A stretch of DNA of 50,283 nucleotides from Bacilli bacterium (GTDB lineage: Bacteria; Bacillota; Bacilli; Bacillales; Amphibacillaceae), in assembly GCA_012518125.1 (NCBI GenBank), contig JAAYTF010000090.1, positions 1-50,283 on the forward strand, given 5' to 3'. Both the position numbers and the translations under genes were made by a program. Numbering within the stretch: the first letter of the stretch is position 1; each line of letters begins with the position of its first letter. A model generated the notes under the pieces. The model did not search any database and had not been told where the DNA came from. It saw only the letters and a program-made list of their open reading frames with translations. Below, piece by piece: positions 26,036 through 35,873 of the stretch.

Positions 26036-28621
26036 TTATAATCCGCATTTCAATTGGGCGCCGCAGCTTGTACAAGTGTTACAGCCACCGATTTCGGCGA
26101 CTTCCCCGGAACGGCAAACCGGGCATGTGTCGCCCACTTCATTGCCGATTTTCACGTTCGTTTTATCTAATTCTTGAATGGTTTCCATCAAAACGACTTT
26201 CGGTTTGATCGCTTTGGCATAATCGCCGTTGAAGACGTCATCTTCAAAACTGAGCTGTTCCATTTCGACGTTCTCTTCCGCTTTCAACGTCAACACTTGC
26301 GAATCTCGGCTTCCATCAACGTAGACGGTACCGCCTTTTGCCCCGCCTTTGTATAAACGGCGGTAGACTTTTTCGACTTGATCGACGGTATAGCCTTTCG
26401 GCGCGTTGACCGTTTTGGAGATGGAGCTGTCCACCCAACGTTGGATGACGCATTGCGTGTCCGCATGCGCTTCTGGCGTCAAGTCCATCGCCGTGACGAA
26501 CCATTCCGGCAAATTGTCTTTATCGTACTGTGGATTTTCCGCCAAAAATTCATCGACAATTTTCGCATTGACTTCGATGAATTTGCCTAAACGGCCACTG
26601 CGATAATAGGAGAATGAGAAGTACGGCTCCAAACCGGTGCTGACACCGACCATCGTTCCGGTCGAGCCGGTCGGTGCAACCGTCAATAAGTGAGAATTGC
26701 GGATGCCGTATTTTAAAATGTCTTGGCGGATATCTTCAGGCATTCGTTTCATATAACCGGTGTTGATGAATTTTTTACGCAGCTCTATCGTTTCTTCTTC
26801 CGTTTCGCCGACCAAAAACGGGAAGCTGCCTTTTTCCTTGGCGAGTTCGATCGACGTACGGTAAGCGGTCGTCGCAATCGTTTCGAAAATTTTATCGACG
26901 AGTTTGTTTCCTTCTTCCGATCCGTAAACCGTTTCGCAATAGATGAGCAAGTCGTGCAATCCCATGACGCCTAAGCCGATTCTTCTTTCACCGAGAGCTT
27001 GTCTCCTGTTTTCTTCCAAGAAATAAGGAGTTGCGTCGATGACATTGTCTTGCATTCTTACACCGACGCGCACCGTTTCTTTCAATTTTTCAAAATCGAC
27101 CGTTTTATTTTTCTTGTCCGCCATGTTGGCAAGGTTGATCGCCGCAAGGTTGCAAACGGAATACGGTGCAAGCGGCTGTTCGCCGCACGGGTTGGTCGCG
27201 ACGACTTTTTGACCATACGCTTTTGCGTTCGTCATTTCGTTTGCGTTGTCGATGAAGAAGATTCCCGGTTCAGCGGAATATGTCGCGCAAATATTGATCA
27301 ATTTCCACAATTCACGAGCGCGGATTTTCCGGTACGTCTTAACGCGATAGCCCATCTTTTCCCACTCGCGGACATCGCCGACGAGATGCCATTTTTCGTT
27401 GTAAATTTTCATTTCTTCTTCCGTATATGTTTCGACGTCCGGAAAACGCAGTTCATAATAATCGTCGTTTTCGACGGCTTCCATGAATTCATTCGTGATC
27501 GTGACGGAAATGTTTGCCCCGGTCAAAAAGTCCGGATTATGAACGGAATACGTGCCGCCATCGCGCAATTTCTGTTCTGCCTCTTTCATCGCGCGCTTCG
27601 TAAAGCCGCCTAAACCAGGCATATGTTTGTAATTGACGATTCCTTGGTAAATTTCTTTTTCCGTTTCGGTCAACGGCGTGAATTTCAATTTTTCTTTTGC
27701 CAGCTGTTTGATTTGTTCATCGTTCGTATTTTCAATCAAATAGCGCAAAATGCGTGGATTTTGCATTTTGGAAATGATGAACTCGATGACGTCGGGATGC
27801 CAATCGGCAAGCATGATCATTTGCGCACCGCGGCGGCTTCCGCCTTGTTCAACCAAATGTGTGAGTTTAGCGATATCGTCAAGCCATGAAACCGAACCGG
27901 ACGATCTGCCGTTTACCCCCCGCGCCAGCGTGTTGCGCGGACGTAATGTCGAGCCGTTCGTACCGACGCCCCCGCCGCGGGACATGATTTCCATCACTTG
28001 TTTGCGGTGTTCGGATATGCCCTCGCGCGAATCTTTGACAAAAGGCATGACGTAGCAGTTGAAATAAGTGACGTTCTTTCCGGACCCAGCGCCGTACAAC
28101 ACCCTTCCGGCCGGGACGAAATTCATTGATTTCAGTTGCTCATAAAATTGCTCAAACGCTTCTTTTCGTTTTTCTTCCGTTTTTTCGACAGCAGCGAGCC
28201 CAGTCGCATTCCTTTTGGCAATTTGTTCGTAAAAGACTTCGAGCGGCTTATCGATGACATCCAAACTGCGCACGATCACGCCAGTCTCCGCTTCGACTTC
28301 ATCGTCCAACACGGAACGGAATTCTTCCGCAACGACAATTTCCGCTTCGTTGTTTTTGCGGTCGATACTTTTGATAAAACCATATCCGCGCGCTGGAAAT
28401 TTCGGGTCTTGTTTAATCGTCAAAACGACAAAGTCGCCTTCTTTGAGCGTTTTTTTCTCCGTATCTTTGAAAGAATATCGGTCTAACATGACGAGGCGCG
28501 AAACCCCTTCATGTGTGATGTGCATGTCAGGCGTAATCGGATGGACTTGTGGGAATTGCTCGATATCTTTATTCAACGATTCGATGTTAATCTCCAACTT
28601 GTTTTCAACCGTCATCGACAT
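26036..28621 (-). CDS. nrdJ: Adenosylcobalamin-dependent (class II) ribonucleoside-diphosphate reductase
   Basis: Product is 861 residues. It makes deoxyribonucleotides using an adenosylcobalamin-derived thiyl radical and needs no second radical-generating subunit. Active-site residues are in NPCGEQPL (Asn477, Cys479, Glu481). The redox pair is Cys189 (TYFNCYV) and Cys490. Other family segments are SRGGGVGTNGSTLRPRN, QGGSRRGAQM and the phosphate-binding APTGSTGTM. The C-terminus holds CPVC and CTSC pairs forming a zinc-ribbon-like tail. The ATG at 28621 has AAGGGAG 8 bases upstream. B. subtilis uses class Ib NrdEF instead; here paired NrdR boxes lie upstream. Confidence 0.96.
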   Translation of the reverse strand: MSMTVENKLEINIESLNKDIEQFPQVHPITPDMHITHEGVSRLVMLDRYSFKDTEKKTLKEGDFVVLTIKQDPKFPARGYGFIKSIDRKNNEAEIVVAEEFRSVLDDEVEAETGVIVRSLDVIDKPLEVFYEQIAKRNATGLAAVEKTEEKRKEAFEQFYEQLKSMNFVPAGRVLYGAGSGKNVTYFNCYVMPFVKDSREGISEHRKQVMEIMSRGGGVGTNGSTLRPRNTLARGVNGRSSGSVSWLDDIAKLTHLVEQGGSRRGAQMIMLADWHPDVIEFIISKMQNPRILRYLIENTNDEQIKQLAKEKLKFTPLTETEKEIYQGIVNYKHMPGLGGFTKRAMKEAEQKLRDGGTYSVHNPDFLTGANISVTITNEFMEAVENDDYYELRFPDVETYTEEEMKIYNEKWHLVGDVREWEKMGYRVKTYRKIRARELWKLINICATYSAEPGIFFIDNANEMTNAKAYGQKVVATNPCGEQPLAPYSVCNLAAINLANMADKKNKTVDFEKLKETVRVGVRMQDNVIDATPYFLEENRRQALGERRIGLGVMGLHDLLIYCETVYGSEEGNKLVDKIFETIATTAYRTSIELAKEKGSFPFLVGETEEETIELRKKFINTGYMKRMPEDIRQDILKYGIRNSHLLTVAPTGSTGTMVGVSTGLEPYFSFSYYRSGRLGKFIEVNAKIVDEFLAENPQYDKDNLPEWFVTAMDLTPEAHADTQCVIQRWVDSSISKTVNAPKGYTVDQVEKVYRRLYKGGAKGGTVYVDGSRDSQVLTLKAEENVEMEQLSFEDDVFNGDYAKAIKPKVVLMETIQELDKTNVKIGNEVGDTCPVCRSGEVAEIGGCNTCTSCGAQLKCGL

Positions 28622-28676
28622 GAAAATCGCTCCCTTGAAATAAAAAATTTAAACGATGTATTGAGAAGTTACTACT

Positions 28677-28705
28677 AATGTACACAATAATACAAGAAAA
28701 ATCAA
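28677..28705 (-). promoter_or_regulatory. Probable sigma-A promoter of nrdJ
   Basis: On the minus strand TTGATT (28700-28705) and TACATT (28677-28682) are separated by 17 bases, each 4/6. The -35 lies inside the proximal NrdR box, which would allow direct repression. Confidence 0.45.
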
Positions 28706-28715
28706 TATATTGTGT
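28700..28715. promoter_or_regulatory. NrdR box (proximal)
   Basis: AATCAATATATTGTGT matches the palindromic NrdR consensus acaCwAtATaTwGtgt at 14 of 16 positions. It overlaps the predicted nrdJ -35. Confidence 0.75.
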
Positions 28716-28729
28716 GAAAATTTTACAAA

Positions 28730-28745
28730 ACACTATATATAGATT
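28730..28745. promoter_or_regulatory. NrdR box (distal)
   Basis: ACACTATATATAGATT matches the NrdR consensus over its first 13 bases plus the last. Its centre is 30 bp, about three helical turns, from the proximal box, the usual paired arrangement for this repressor. The rest of 28622-28951 contains no credible gene; it holds the nrdJ leader and yqhL promoter. Confidence 0.75.
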
Positions 28746-28884
28746 AGTGCGAATTGTTCGACGATTTCCGCCAAAACAGCGCAGCGACAAAGTTTTTAAA
28801 CGATGTTGTCGAACGAAACATTTTTCAAAAATTTTTGGTACAATAGATTTCACCTGGATGGGCCGGATTTCAACCGTGATTCAT

Positions 28885-28913
28885 TTGTAAAACGGCTCAC
28901 AAACTTTTATAAT
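28885..28913 (+). promoter_or_regulatory. Sigma-A promoter of yqhL
   Basis: TTGTAA (28885-28890) and a perfect TATAAT (28908-28913) are exactly 17 bases apart, about 38 bases before the yqhL start. A second possible extended -10, TG-G-TACAAT, lies at 28836-28844. Confidence 0.75.
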
Positions 28914-28951
28914 ATAAAGAGCTGCGGTATCATGGAATTGGGGGAAGATGG

Positions 28952-29350
28952 ATGAATACGTGGTATATCATTTTGATCATTTTGGGAGCGTTAATCGGTT
29001 ACTATTTGTTCGTATATTTCCGCCAAAAAAAATATTTGACGTTTTTGACGCAAGAAGAGTTCATCAAGGGGTATCGAAAAGCGCAACTCATCGACGTCAG
29101 AGAACCGGACGAGTATGAAAAAGGTCATATCCGCGGCGCGCGCAACATCCCGCTTACGCAATTGAAACAGTCTCTGGCGGCGATTCGACCGGATAAACCT
29201 GTCTATTTGTATTGTCAAGGTTACAGCCGTTCATCGCGAGCTGCGGAAATTTTGTACAAAAATAATTACAAAGAAATTTACGTCCTCCAAGGCGGTTTCA
29301 AAAAATGGACGGGAAAAGTCGATACAAAAACCAGGTCGCAAAGATATTAA
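28952..29350 (+). CDS. yqhL: Rhodanese-like protein YqhL, membrane anchored
   Basis: Product is 132 residues. An N-terminal membrane segment (about 4-22) is followed by one rhodanese domain (about 32-125). The active-site loop is YLYCQGYSRSS, with the cysteine that would carry a persulfide; LIDVREPDEYEKGHI is the standard CH2A region. Sulfurtransferase activity is inferred from the family. GGGGGAAG lies upstream of the ATG. In B. subtilis lipM is its neighbour; here it is the nrdJ block. Confidence 0.92.
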   Translation: MNTWYIILIILGALIGYYLFVYFRQKKYLTFLTQEEFIKGYRKAQLIDVREPDEYEKGHIRGARNIPLTQLKQSLAAIRPDKPVYLYCQGYSRSSRAAEILYKNNYKEIYVLQGGFKKWTGKVDTKTRSQRY

Positions 29351-29368
29351 TCTTTGGACCTGGTTTTT
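29326..29368. terminator. Bidirectional terminator between yqhL and gcvPB
   Basis: AAAAACCAGGTC pairs with GACCTGGTTTTT, with an inner stem CAAAGAT / ATCTTTG and an ATTA loop. T runs occur on both strands. It covers the yqhL stop codon. Confidence 0.92.
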
Positions 29369-29373
29369 TATTG

Positions 29374-30837
29374 TTATGCTTCGTCCCATTGATAAGAAAG
29401 GATCGGCTTTCGCGCCGCTGTCGTTTCGTCCATCCGTTTGACGATCGTGTTGTGCGGCGCTTCGAGAACGACATCGGGATTTTCTTCCGCTTCTTTGGCA
29501 ATGTTGATCATCGCGTCGATGAACTGATCGAGCGTTTCTTTCGATTCTGTTTCCGTCGGTTCAATCATGAGCGCTTCTTCCACGATCAATGGGAAATAGA
29601 TTGTCGGTGGATGGTAGCCGTAATCGAGCAATCGTTTCGCGATGTCAAGCGTGCGGACGCCCAATTCCTTCTGTTTTTTGCCGGATAGGACAAACTCGTG
29701 CATACAATGTTGTTTATACGGCAATTCGTAATATTTTTCCAGCTTGCGCATCATATAATTTGCATTCAATACGGCATATTCGCTCACTTTTTTCAATCCG
29801 TCAGGGCCCATCGAGCGAATGTACGTGTACGCGCGCAGATTGATGCCGAAATTTCCGTAATACGGTTTGACGCGGCCGATGGAAAGCGGCCTGTTGTAAT
29901 CGAAATAATAGATGCCGTCTTTTTTGTTGACGGTCGGTTTTGGCAAAAATGGCGCCAATTCTTCGGATACGGCAATCGGACCGGAACCTGGGCCTCCTCC
30001 GCCGTGCGGGCCGGTGAACGTTTTATGCAGATTGAGGTGCACCGCATCGAAGCCCATGTCGCCGGGACGGACATATCCCATGATTGCATTCAAATTGGCC
30101 CCGTCATAATACAATTTGCCGCCTGCGTCGTGGACGATTTTGGCGATTTCCACGATTTCCGCTTCGAACAACCCGAGCGTGTTCGGGTTCGTCAGCATCA
30201 AAGCGGCGACGTTTTCGTCGACGTGGCGTTTTAAATCTTCGATATCGACCAATCCCCGTTCATTCGAACGGATCGTGACCGTCTCAAACCCTGCCACGGC
30301 GGCGGATGCCGGGTTTGTTCCGTGCGCCGAATCCGGGATCAACACTTTCGTCCGGTGGTGTTCCCCGTTATGTTCATGATACGCTTTGATCATCATGAGC
30401 GCCGTCCATTCGCCGTGTGCCCCGGCGGCAGGTTGCAGCGACGTTTCATGCATGCCGGTAATTTCCGCGAGTGCTTCTTGCAAATCATACATCACTTTGA
30501 GCGCGCCTTGAATCGTCGCTTCGTCTTGATAAGGGTGGATGTTCATGAATCCCGGAAGCTTTGCGACGTCTTCATTTATTTTCGGATTGTATTTCATCGT
30601 GCAGGAACCGAGCGGATAAAAGCCGGTATCGACCCCGAAATTCCGGTTCGACAATCCGGTGTAATGGCGCATCAGTTCCAGTTCACTCACTTCGGGCAAT
30701 CTCGCCGGTTGTTTGCGGACGTATTTTTCATCCAACTCTTCTTCCAAATTCGTCTCCGGTACGTCAAGAGGAGGTAAACTGTAGCTTTTCCGCCCTTCTT
30801 GACTCCGTTCAAAAATCAATGGGAAATCTTTCTTCAA
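29374..30837 (-). CDS. gcvPB: Glycine dehydrogenase (decarboxylating) subunit 2
   Basis: Product is 487 residues. With GcvPA it forms the P-protein of the glycine cleavage system, decarboxylating glycine and passing aminomethyl to the lipoyl arm of GcvH. The PLP lysine is Lys272 in [30 protein letters not shown] and [12 protein letters not shown] are typical cofactor-binding segments. The start is a TTG with AAGGAGG 8 bases upstream, immediately after the gcvPA stop. Confidence 0.96.
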   Translation of the reverse strand: MKKDFPLIFERSQEGRKSYSLPPLDVPETNLEEELDEKYVRKQPARLPEVSELELMRHYTGLSNRNFGVDTGFYPLGSCTMKYNPKINEDVAKLPGFMNIHPYQDEATIQGALKVMYDLQEALAEITGMHETSLQPAAGAHGEWTALMMIKAYHEHNGEHHRTKVLIPDSAHGTNPASAAVAGFETVTIRSNERGLVDIEDLKRHVDENVAALMLTNPNTLGLFEAEIVEIAKIVHDAGGKLYYDGANLNAIMGYVRPGDMGFDAVHLNLHKTFTGPHGGGGPGSGPIAVSEELAPFLPKPTVNKKDGIYYFDYNRPLSIGRVKPYYGNFGINLRAYTYIRSMGPDGLKKVSEYAVLNANYMMRKLEKYYELPYKQHCMHEFVLSGKKQKELGVRTLDIAKRLLDYGYHPPTIYFPLIVEEALMIEPTETESKETLDQFIDAMINIAKEAEENPDVVLEAPHNTIVKRMDETTAARKPILSYQWDEA

Positions 30838-32184
30838 TTAGATTACCTCCTTCAACGCCGCTACGAAGCGGTCCATTTCTTCTTTCGTGCGCACTTCCGT
30901 GACGGCCACGAGCATATGTGTTGGCAAATCCGGATAAAATTTGCTCAAATCGAATCCGCCGATAATGTCGTATTTTAACAGCGCTTTGTTGACATCTTTC
31001 ACCGGCTTTTTCACATCGACGACAAATTCATTGAAAAACGGACCGCCAAATGGAATCGCAAAACCGTTTTTCTCGAGCTCGCCTTTTAAATAACGGGCTT
31101 TTTGCATGTTCAAATATGCTTGTTCCCGCGCGCCGTGTTTTCCCAAAGCCGTCATCGCGACCGAACTGGCCAGGGCAAACAACGCCTGATTGGAACAAAT
31201 GTTCGATGTCGCTTTATCGCGACGGATATGTTGTTCCCGCGCTTGCAACGTCAAAACGAATCCCCGTCTTCCTTCTTCATCTGTCGTTTGACCGACAAGG
31301 CGGCCGGGGATTTTGCGCATGAATTTTTTCGTCGTTGCAATATAGCCGCAATGTGGACCGCCCAATTGCGCCGGAATCCCGAACACTTGCGTATCGCCGA
31401 CGACGACGTCCGCACCGAATTCTCCAGGCGGCGTCAAATACGCGAGGGCAAGCGGGTTGCTGGAGACGATGAACAGTGTTTTCGGCACTTGTTTGATGAT
31501 GTCGTTGATTTCATCGAGCGGTTCAATTTGCCCGAAAAAGTTCGGGTATTGCACGACGACGCTAGCCGTGTCTTCATCGATTAAAGCTTTGAGCGCCTCC
31601 AAGTCGGTTTTGCCATCTTTGTGAGGAATGACGACGAATTCTAACGCAAAGCCTTTACCGTAGACTTCCATCACTTGACGATATTCAGGGTGGAGCGCTT
31701 CGGAGACGAGGATTTTCTTGCGTTTCGTATGGCCGTAACTTAAATTGATCGCTTCTCCCAAAGCGGTCCCGCCATCATAAAGCGAGGAGTTCGCGATGTC
31801 CATCCCCGTCAATTCGCAAATCATCGTTTGGAATTCGAAAATCGCCTGCAGTTCACCTTGTGATATTTCCGGTTGATAAGGCGTATAAGCCGTATAAAAT
31901 TCCGACCGCGAGATGACGTGGTTGACGACGGAAGGGATGAAATGTTCGTAGACGCCCGCCCCCAAAAAGGATGTCGCTTGTTGTAAATTCAAGTTTTTTT
32001 CTGCAAGCTCGGTGAGCTCTTTTTTCAATTCGTATTCTGATTTCGCAGGCGGAAGATTAAAATCCCCTTTGAAACGGACTGAATCCGGTATTTCGGAAAA
32101 CAATGCTTCCGTCGATTCGACGCCGATCGCTTCCAACATTTCCCGTTTGTCTCGATCCGTCATCGGCAAATATCTTAAACCCAT
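30838..32184 (-). CDS. gcvPA: Glycine dehydrogenase (decarboxylating) subunit 1
   Basis: Product is 448 residues, the fold partner of GcvPB lacking the PLP lysine. Family segments include [35 protein letters not shown] (exactly 20 residues) and [18 protein letters not shown] lies upstream of the ATG at 32184. Middle gene of gcvT-gcvPA-gcvPB. Confidence 0.96.
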   Translation of the reverse strand: MGLRYLPMTDRDKREMLEAIGVESTEALFSEIPDSVRFKGDFNLPPAKSEYELKKELTELAEKNLNLQQATSFLGAGVYEHFIPSVVNHVISRSEFYTAYTPYQPEISQGELQAIFEFQTMICELTGMDIANSSLYDGGTALGEAINLSYGHTKRKKILVSEALHPEYRQVMEVYGKGFALEFVVIPHKDGKTDLEALKALIDEDTASVVVQYPNFFGQIEPLDEINDIIKQVPKTLFIVSSNPLALAYLTPPGEFGADVVVGDTQVFGIPAQLGGPHCGYIATTKKFMRKIPGRLVGQTTDEEGRRGFVLTLQAREQHIRRDKATSNICSNQALFALASSVAMTALGKHGAREQAYLNMQKARYLKGELEKNGFAIPFGGPFFNEFVVDVKKPVKDVNKALLKYDIIGGFDLSKFYPDLPTHMLVAVTEVRTKEEMDRFVAALKEVI

Positions 32185-32199
32185 TTTGTTACCTCCTAT

Positions 32200-33315
32200 T
32201 TATGCTTCCCTTTTATAAAAAGGTGTTTCAATCACTTTCGCTTTCAATTTTTTGTTTCTCACTTGCACGAACAATTCCGTGCCGATCTCACCGTATGCCG
32301 TGTTGACGAGCGCAAAACCGATGTGTTTATTCAATGTCGGCGATTTCGTTCCCGTCGTCACAAAGCCGATTTCCTCGTCTTTTTCGTTCAAAACAGGATA
32401 GCCGGTCCGCGGAATCCCTTTGTCGATCATTTCAATGCCGACAAGCTTCCGTTTCACGCCTGCTTCTTTTTGCTTTAGCAACGCTTTTTTTCCAATAAAA
32501 TCCGCCTCCTTGTTCAGTTTTACGGCAAAATCTAACCCAGCTTCCAAAGGCGAAATGTCTTCGCTCAATTCTTGCCCATAAAGCGGAAGGCCCGCTTCAA
32601 AGCGCAACGTGTCACGTGCACCGAGCCCCGCCGGTTCCAGCCCGAAAGGCTCGCCGTGTTTCAAAAGCGCACGCCAAAGCTCCCGGGTTTGATCCGCTTC
32701 GATGTAAATTTCAAAACCATCTTCTCCGGTATATCCCGTTCGCGAAAGCATAACCGGGACGTCCACATCGGACAGTTTCACATCTTGCAAGAAGGAAAAA
32801 GGTCTCAAACCATTGATGTCCGTATCCGTCATCGCCGCGATGACGTCTACCGCTTTCGGCCCTTGAACGGCGATCAATCCGTATGAATCGGAAACATCGG
32901 TGATTTCAACATGTTCGTCTTTTCGTTTATGTTGCAACAACCATTCGTAATCTTTCTTGCGGTTTGCGGCGTTTACAACCAACAAATAGTCGTCTTCCGC
33001 CAACATATAGATTAAAAAGTCGTCGATCGTGCCACCATTTTCGTTCAACATGAAGGAATATTGGGCTCGGTTCGGCACAAGCTTTGCAACATCGTTCGTC
33101 ACGAGCCGCTGTAAAAACGGGAGGCTGTCTTTACCGGTCACTTTAATTTCACCCATATGCGACACGTCGAACATCGCCACCCTCGTGCGTGTCAGTTCAT
33201 GTTCGTGGATGATGCCGGTAAATTGCACGGGAAGCTCCCATCCGCCAAAATCGATCGTTTTCGCGCCAAATTTTTCATACTCACCATAAAGTGGCGTCCG
33301 TTTTAACTCGCTCAA
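32200..33315 (-). CDS. gcvT: Aminomethyltransferase (glycine cleavage T-protein)
   Basis: Product is 371 residues. It moves the methylene group from aminomethyl-GcvH to tetrahydrofolate, releasing ammonia. Typical segments are DFGGWELPVQF, MFDVSHMGEI, SRTGYTGEDGFEIY and GLGARDTLRFEAGLPLYG. I choose the TTG at 33313-33315, with AGGAG 8 bases upstream; the GTG at 33324 directly touches that Shine-Dalgarno. The 133-base spacer to yqhH shows no glycine riboswitch, unlike B. subtilis. GcvH and LipM are not in this window. Confidence 0.96.
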   Translation of the reverse strand: MSELKRTPLYGEYEKFGAKTIDFGGWELPVQFTGIIHEHELTRTRVAMFDVSHMGEIKVTGKDSLPFLQRLVTNDVAKLVPNRAQYSFMLNENGGTIDDFLIYMLAEDDYLLVVNAANRKKDYEWLLQHKRKDEHVEITDVSDSYGLIAVQGPKAVDVIAAMTDTDINGLRPFSFLQDVKLSDVDVPVMLSRTGYTGEDGFEIYIEADQTRELWRALLKHGEPFGLEPAGLGARDTLRFEAGLPLYGQELSEDISPLEAGLDFAVKLNKEADFIGKKALLKQKEAGVKRKLVGIEMIDKGIPRTGYPVLNEKDEEIGFVTTGTKSPTLNKHIGFALVNTAYGEIGTELFVQVRNKKLKAKVIETPFYKREA

Positions 33316-33447
33316 CCTTTTCACTCCTAATACGATTTTTCTTGCGCTTTAGCTAACCAAAAAATGAATGAAAAAAGCCGATTAGTTCACAATAACAATG
33401 AAACGACAAATGACATCTTAACTATAATCTAAAAGTAGAGGTAGAAT

Positions 33448-35079
33448 ATGTCAAACATTATTTTGAAAAAAGATGAACGATTTATAAGTGAACTGAACGA
33501 TGCGCTGAAAAATCATCAATCGCTCACCAATTGGGAATCATTTTCGTTATTGTACGATTATAAAAAAAATACCGCGGTTAAAAGTTTTAAAGAATTGCAG
33601 TCGCTTGCCTTTTTGCCGCACGTCTCGTTCTTGCCACATCAGGTAGAGGCGGCGGAAAGAGTGATCAATGAGATGAACGGGCGGGCGATTTTGGCCGATG
33701 AAGTCGGTTTAGGGAAAACGATCGAAGCTGGTTTGATCTTAAAAGAATATTTGTTTCGCAATTTAGTGAAGAAAGTTTTGATTTTGGTTCCCTCTTCGCT
33801 CGTCAACCAATGGATCAAAGAATTGCATGAAAAATTTTATATCAAGACGGCGTCCTATCGGAAAAACTATCGTTGGCAAGATCACCCAATCATCGTCACA
33901 TCGCTCGATTTGGCAAAACGACCGCCGCACCGCGAAGAAATTTTGAACATCGAATACGACCTTGTCATCGTCGATGAAGCGCATCGCTTAAAAAACAAAG
34001 ATACGTTAAACTATAAATTTGTCCGCGCCTTGAAAAAGAAATATTGTTTATTGCTTACGGCAACGCCGATACAAAACAACATGCTGGAACTGTTCAACCT
34101 CGTTTCGATCATCAAGCCTGGATTTTTAGGCAATTACGCTTCCTTTAAACAACGGTATATGAAAGCCGACCGGAAGAAAAAAGAGCAATTGCATCAATTG
34201 ATCCAGCACGTCATGGTGCGAAATCGCCGCAAAGACACGAACTTGGACGACGTCAAACGAAACATCACAACCATTTGGCTTGAATTCTCCAAAGAGGAAA
34301 AAGCCGTTTACGACAAGTTGGCAACCGTTATAAGGCATATGCCGGCATTCAGCAAATTGACGTATTTGAAAGAATTATGTTCATCCCGTGAAGCTTGTTA
34401 TTTGTCTTTGCAAAAAAACTTCCCGGACAATGAAACAGAAATCAAAGAAATCATGGATGCCATCGCCGCATTGCCGCACCATACGAAAGCGAAAAAATTG
34501 GTTGAGTTGCTCGAATCGCTCGGGGATGAAAAAGTCATCGTCTTTACACAATACCGTGCCACGCAATATTATTTGCAATGGTATTTGATGCAGCATGACA
34601 TTTCGGCCATCAGCTTTTCCGGCGGCATGAAGCGTGGAAAAAAAGATTGGATTCAACAACTGTTTAAGGACCATTACCGAGTGTTGATCGCTACAGAGGC
34701 CGGAGGTGAAGGGATCAATTTGCAGTTTTGCAGCCATATGGTCAATTACGACTTGCCGTGGAATCCGATGCACATTGAACAACGCATCGGGAGGATCCAT
34801 CGATACGGGCAAAAAAATGACGTGACCATTTACAATTTGGCCATCAAAAATACGTTGGAAGAACATGTGATTTCTCTATTGTATCAAAAGATCGACATTT
34901 TTGAAAAAGTAATCGGCGAGTTGGACGACATTTTGGAACGGCTGAACATTCGAGACTTTGAACGGGAAATGCGCTCGATCATCGAAAAATCGAATTCTGA
35001 AGGCGAAGCGCGCATCAAATTGGGCAATTTGTTCTCAATCGTAGAAGATTTATACCGGAACGAAGGTGTAAATGGATGA
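33448..35079 (+). CDS. yqhH: SNF2-family helicase YqhH
   Basis: Product is 543 residues, a compact SNF2/RapA-type ATPase. Walker A is DEVGLGKTIEAGLI (near residue 80). The DEAH-like Walker B is VDEAHRLKN (near 175), motif III is LTATPIQNN, and the C-terminal RecA domain has VFTQYRATQ, EAGGEGINLQ and QRIGRIHRYGQ. There is no nuclease or RapA N-terminal domain. It is expected to translocate on duplex DNA or remodel protein-DNA complexes, but the role is not established. It overlaps yqhG by four bases; GAGGT lies upstream of the ATG. Confidence 0.92.
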   Translation: MSNIILKKDERFISELNDALKNHQSLTNWESFSLLYDYKKNTAVKSFKELQSLAFLPHVSFLPHQVEAAERVINEMNGRAILADEVGLGKTIEAGLILKEYLFRNLVKKVLILVPSSLVNQWIKELHEKFYIKTASYRKNYRWQDHPIIVTSLDLAKRPPHREEILNIEYDLVIVDEAHRLKNKDTLNYKFVRALKKKYCLLLTATPIQNNMLELFNLVSIIKPGFLGNYASFKQRYMKADRKKKEQLHQLIQHVMVRNRRKDTNLDDVKRNITTIWLEFSKEEKAVYDKLATVIRHMPAFSKLTYLKELCSSREACYLSLQKNFPDNETEIKEIMDAIAALPHHTKAKKLVELLESLGDEKVIVFTQYRATQYYLQWYLMQHDISAISFSGGMKRGKKDWIQQLFKDHYRVLIATEAGGEGINLQFCSHMVNYDLPWNPMHIEQRIGRIHRYGQKNDVTIYNLAIKNTLEEHVISLLYQKIDIFEKVIGELDDILERLNIRDFEREMRSIIEKSNSEGEARIKLGNLFSIVEDLYRNEGVNG

Positions 35080-35867
35080 CGGCGTTTAAAGTCGATCAAT
35101 TTTTACGTGCGTTTTTTCAGGCGAACGATTGCATCATTTACGAACATCATGACGGATTCATCGACGTTCGGTTGACCGAAAAACTCGACCGCGCCATCAT
35201 GAATCGTCCGTTTTACTGGCATTATGTCAAACAGACGGGTAGACAAGGTGAACCGTTTCGGTTGAAGCTCATCACAAATATCGATAATGAAGCGAAAGAT
35301 GGCGAATGGATTCATGTCGGCACACCGCGAATGAATGAGATTGTCGGCTACCTGGAAGAAAACAGCCGCTTTATTCAGCAATTTGAACAAATACATGCCG
35401 CCAAGCAAACGATGCTGCAGCCTTGGCTCGTCGTCAACGTGATGATCACCTTTAAAGGCAGGCAAATGCGGCAAGAATTGAAATCGATCGGAGTCAATTT
35501 GATAAACGGACTATTTTTGCTCAATGCGATGGAAAATTTGGAGAAAACGAAATTGTCGTCATTTATCAAAGAAAATTGTTTCACCATTTCGCCGATCATT
35601 TCGGTCACAAGCGGATTTTTGCGGATTGAACGCAAGTTGATCGACGATTTGGTCGATATGGACGAACATTGGGCGATTGAAAGCATCCGGCAAATGAAAG
35701 ATGAACTTCTGCTGTTATATCACTTTTATGATGCGGAAAACGATCGAGGCAAAATGATGAAAGAAGCGCTTGAAATCGTCGAGCGCTTGATGCCGAAAAT
35801 CGAATTCCATGTGATAAATGGCGGGCTGTTTTATTTGTCGGAATCATGGAACCGCATGAAAGTCTAA
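35076..35867 (+). CDS. yqhG: YqhG-family protein, partner of YqhH, function unknown
   Basis: Product is 263 residues, soluble, mixed alpha/beta, no signal peptide. The N-terminal part (VDQFLRAFFQANDC) and the IDNEAKDGEWIHVGTPRM segment match YqhG. No catalytic motif is visible. ATGA overlap with yqhH implies translational coupling and a shared task. The order yqhH-yqhG is conserved in Bacillaceae. Confidence 0.88.
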   Translation: MTAFKVDQFLRAFFQANDCIIYEHHDGFIDVRLTEKLDRAIMNRPFYWHYVKQTGRQGEPFRLKLITNIDNEAKDGEWIHVGTPRMNEIVGYLEENSRFIQQFEQIHAAKQTMLQPWLVVNVMITFKGRQMRQELKSIGVNLINGLFLLNAMENLEKTKLSSFIKENCFTISPIISVTSGFLRIERKLIDDLVDMDEHWAIESIRQMKDELLLLYHFYDAENDRGKMMKEALEIVERLMPKIEFHVINGGLFYLSESWNRMKV

Positions 35868-35873
35868 CCAAGT

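Noticed and set aside
28605-28853. 82-codon minus-strand frame upstream of nrdJ
   Set aside because: Covers the NrdR boxes and promoter, has no Shine-Dalgarno and overlaps the nrdJ start in another frame.
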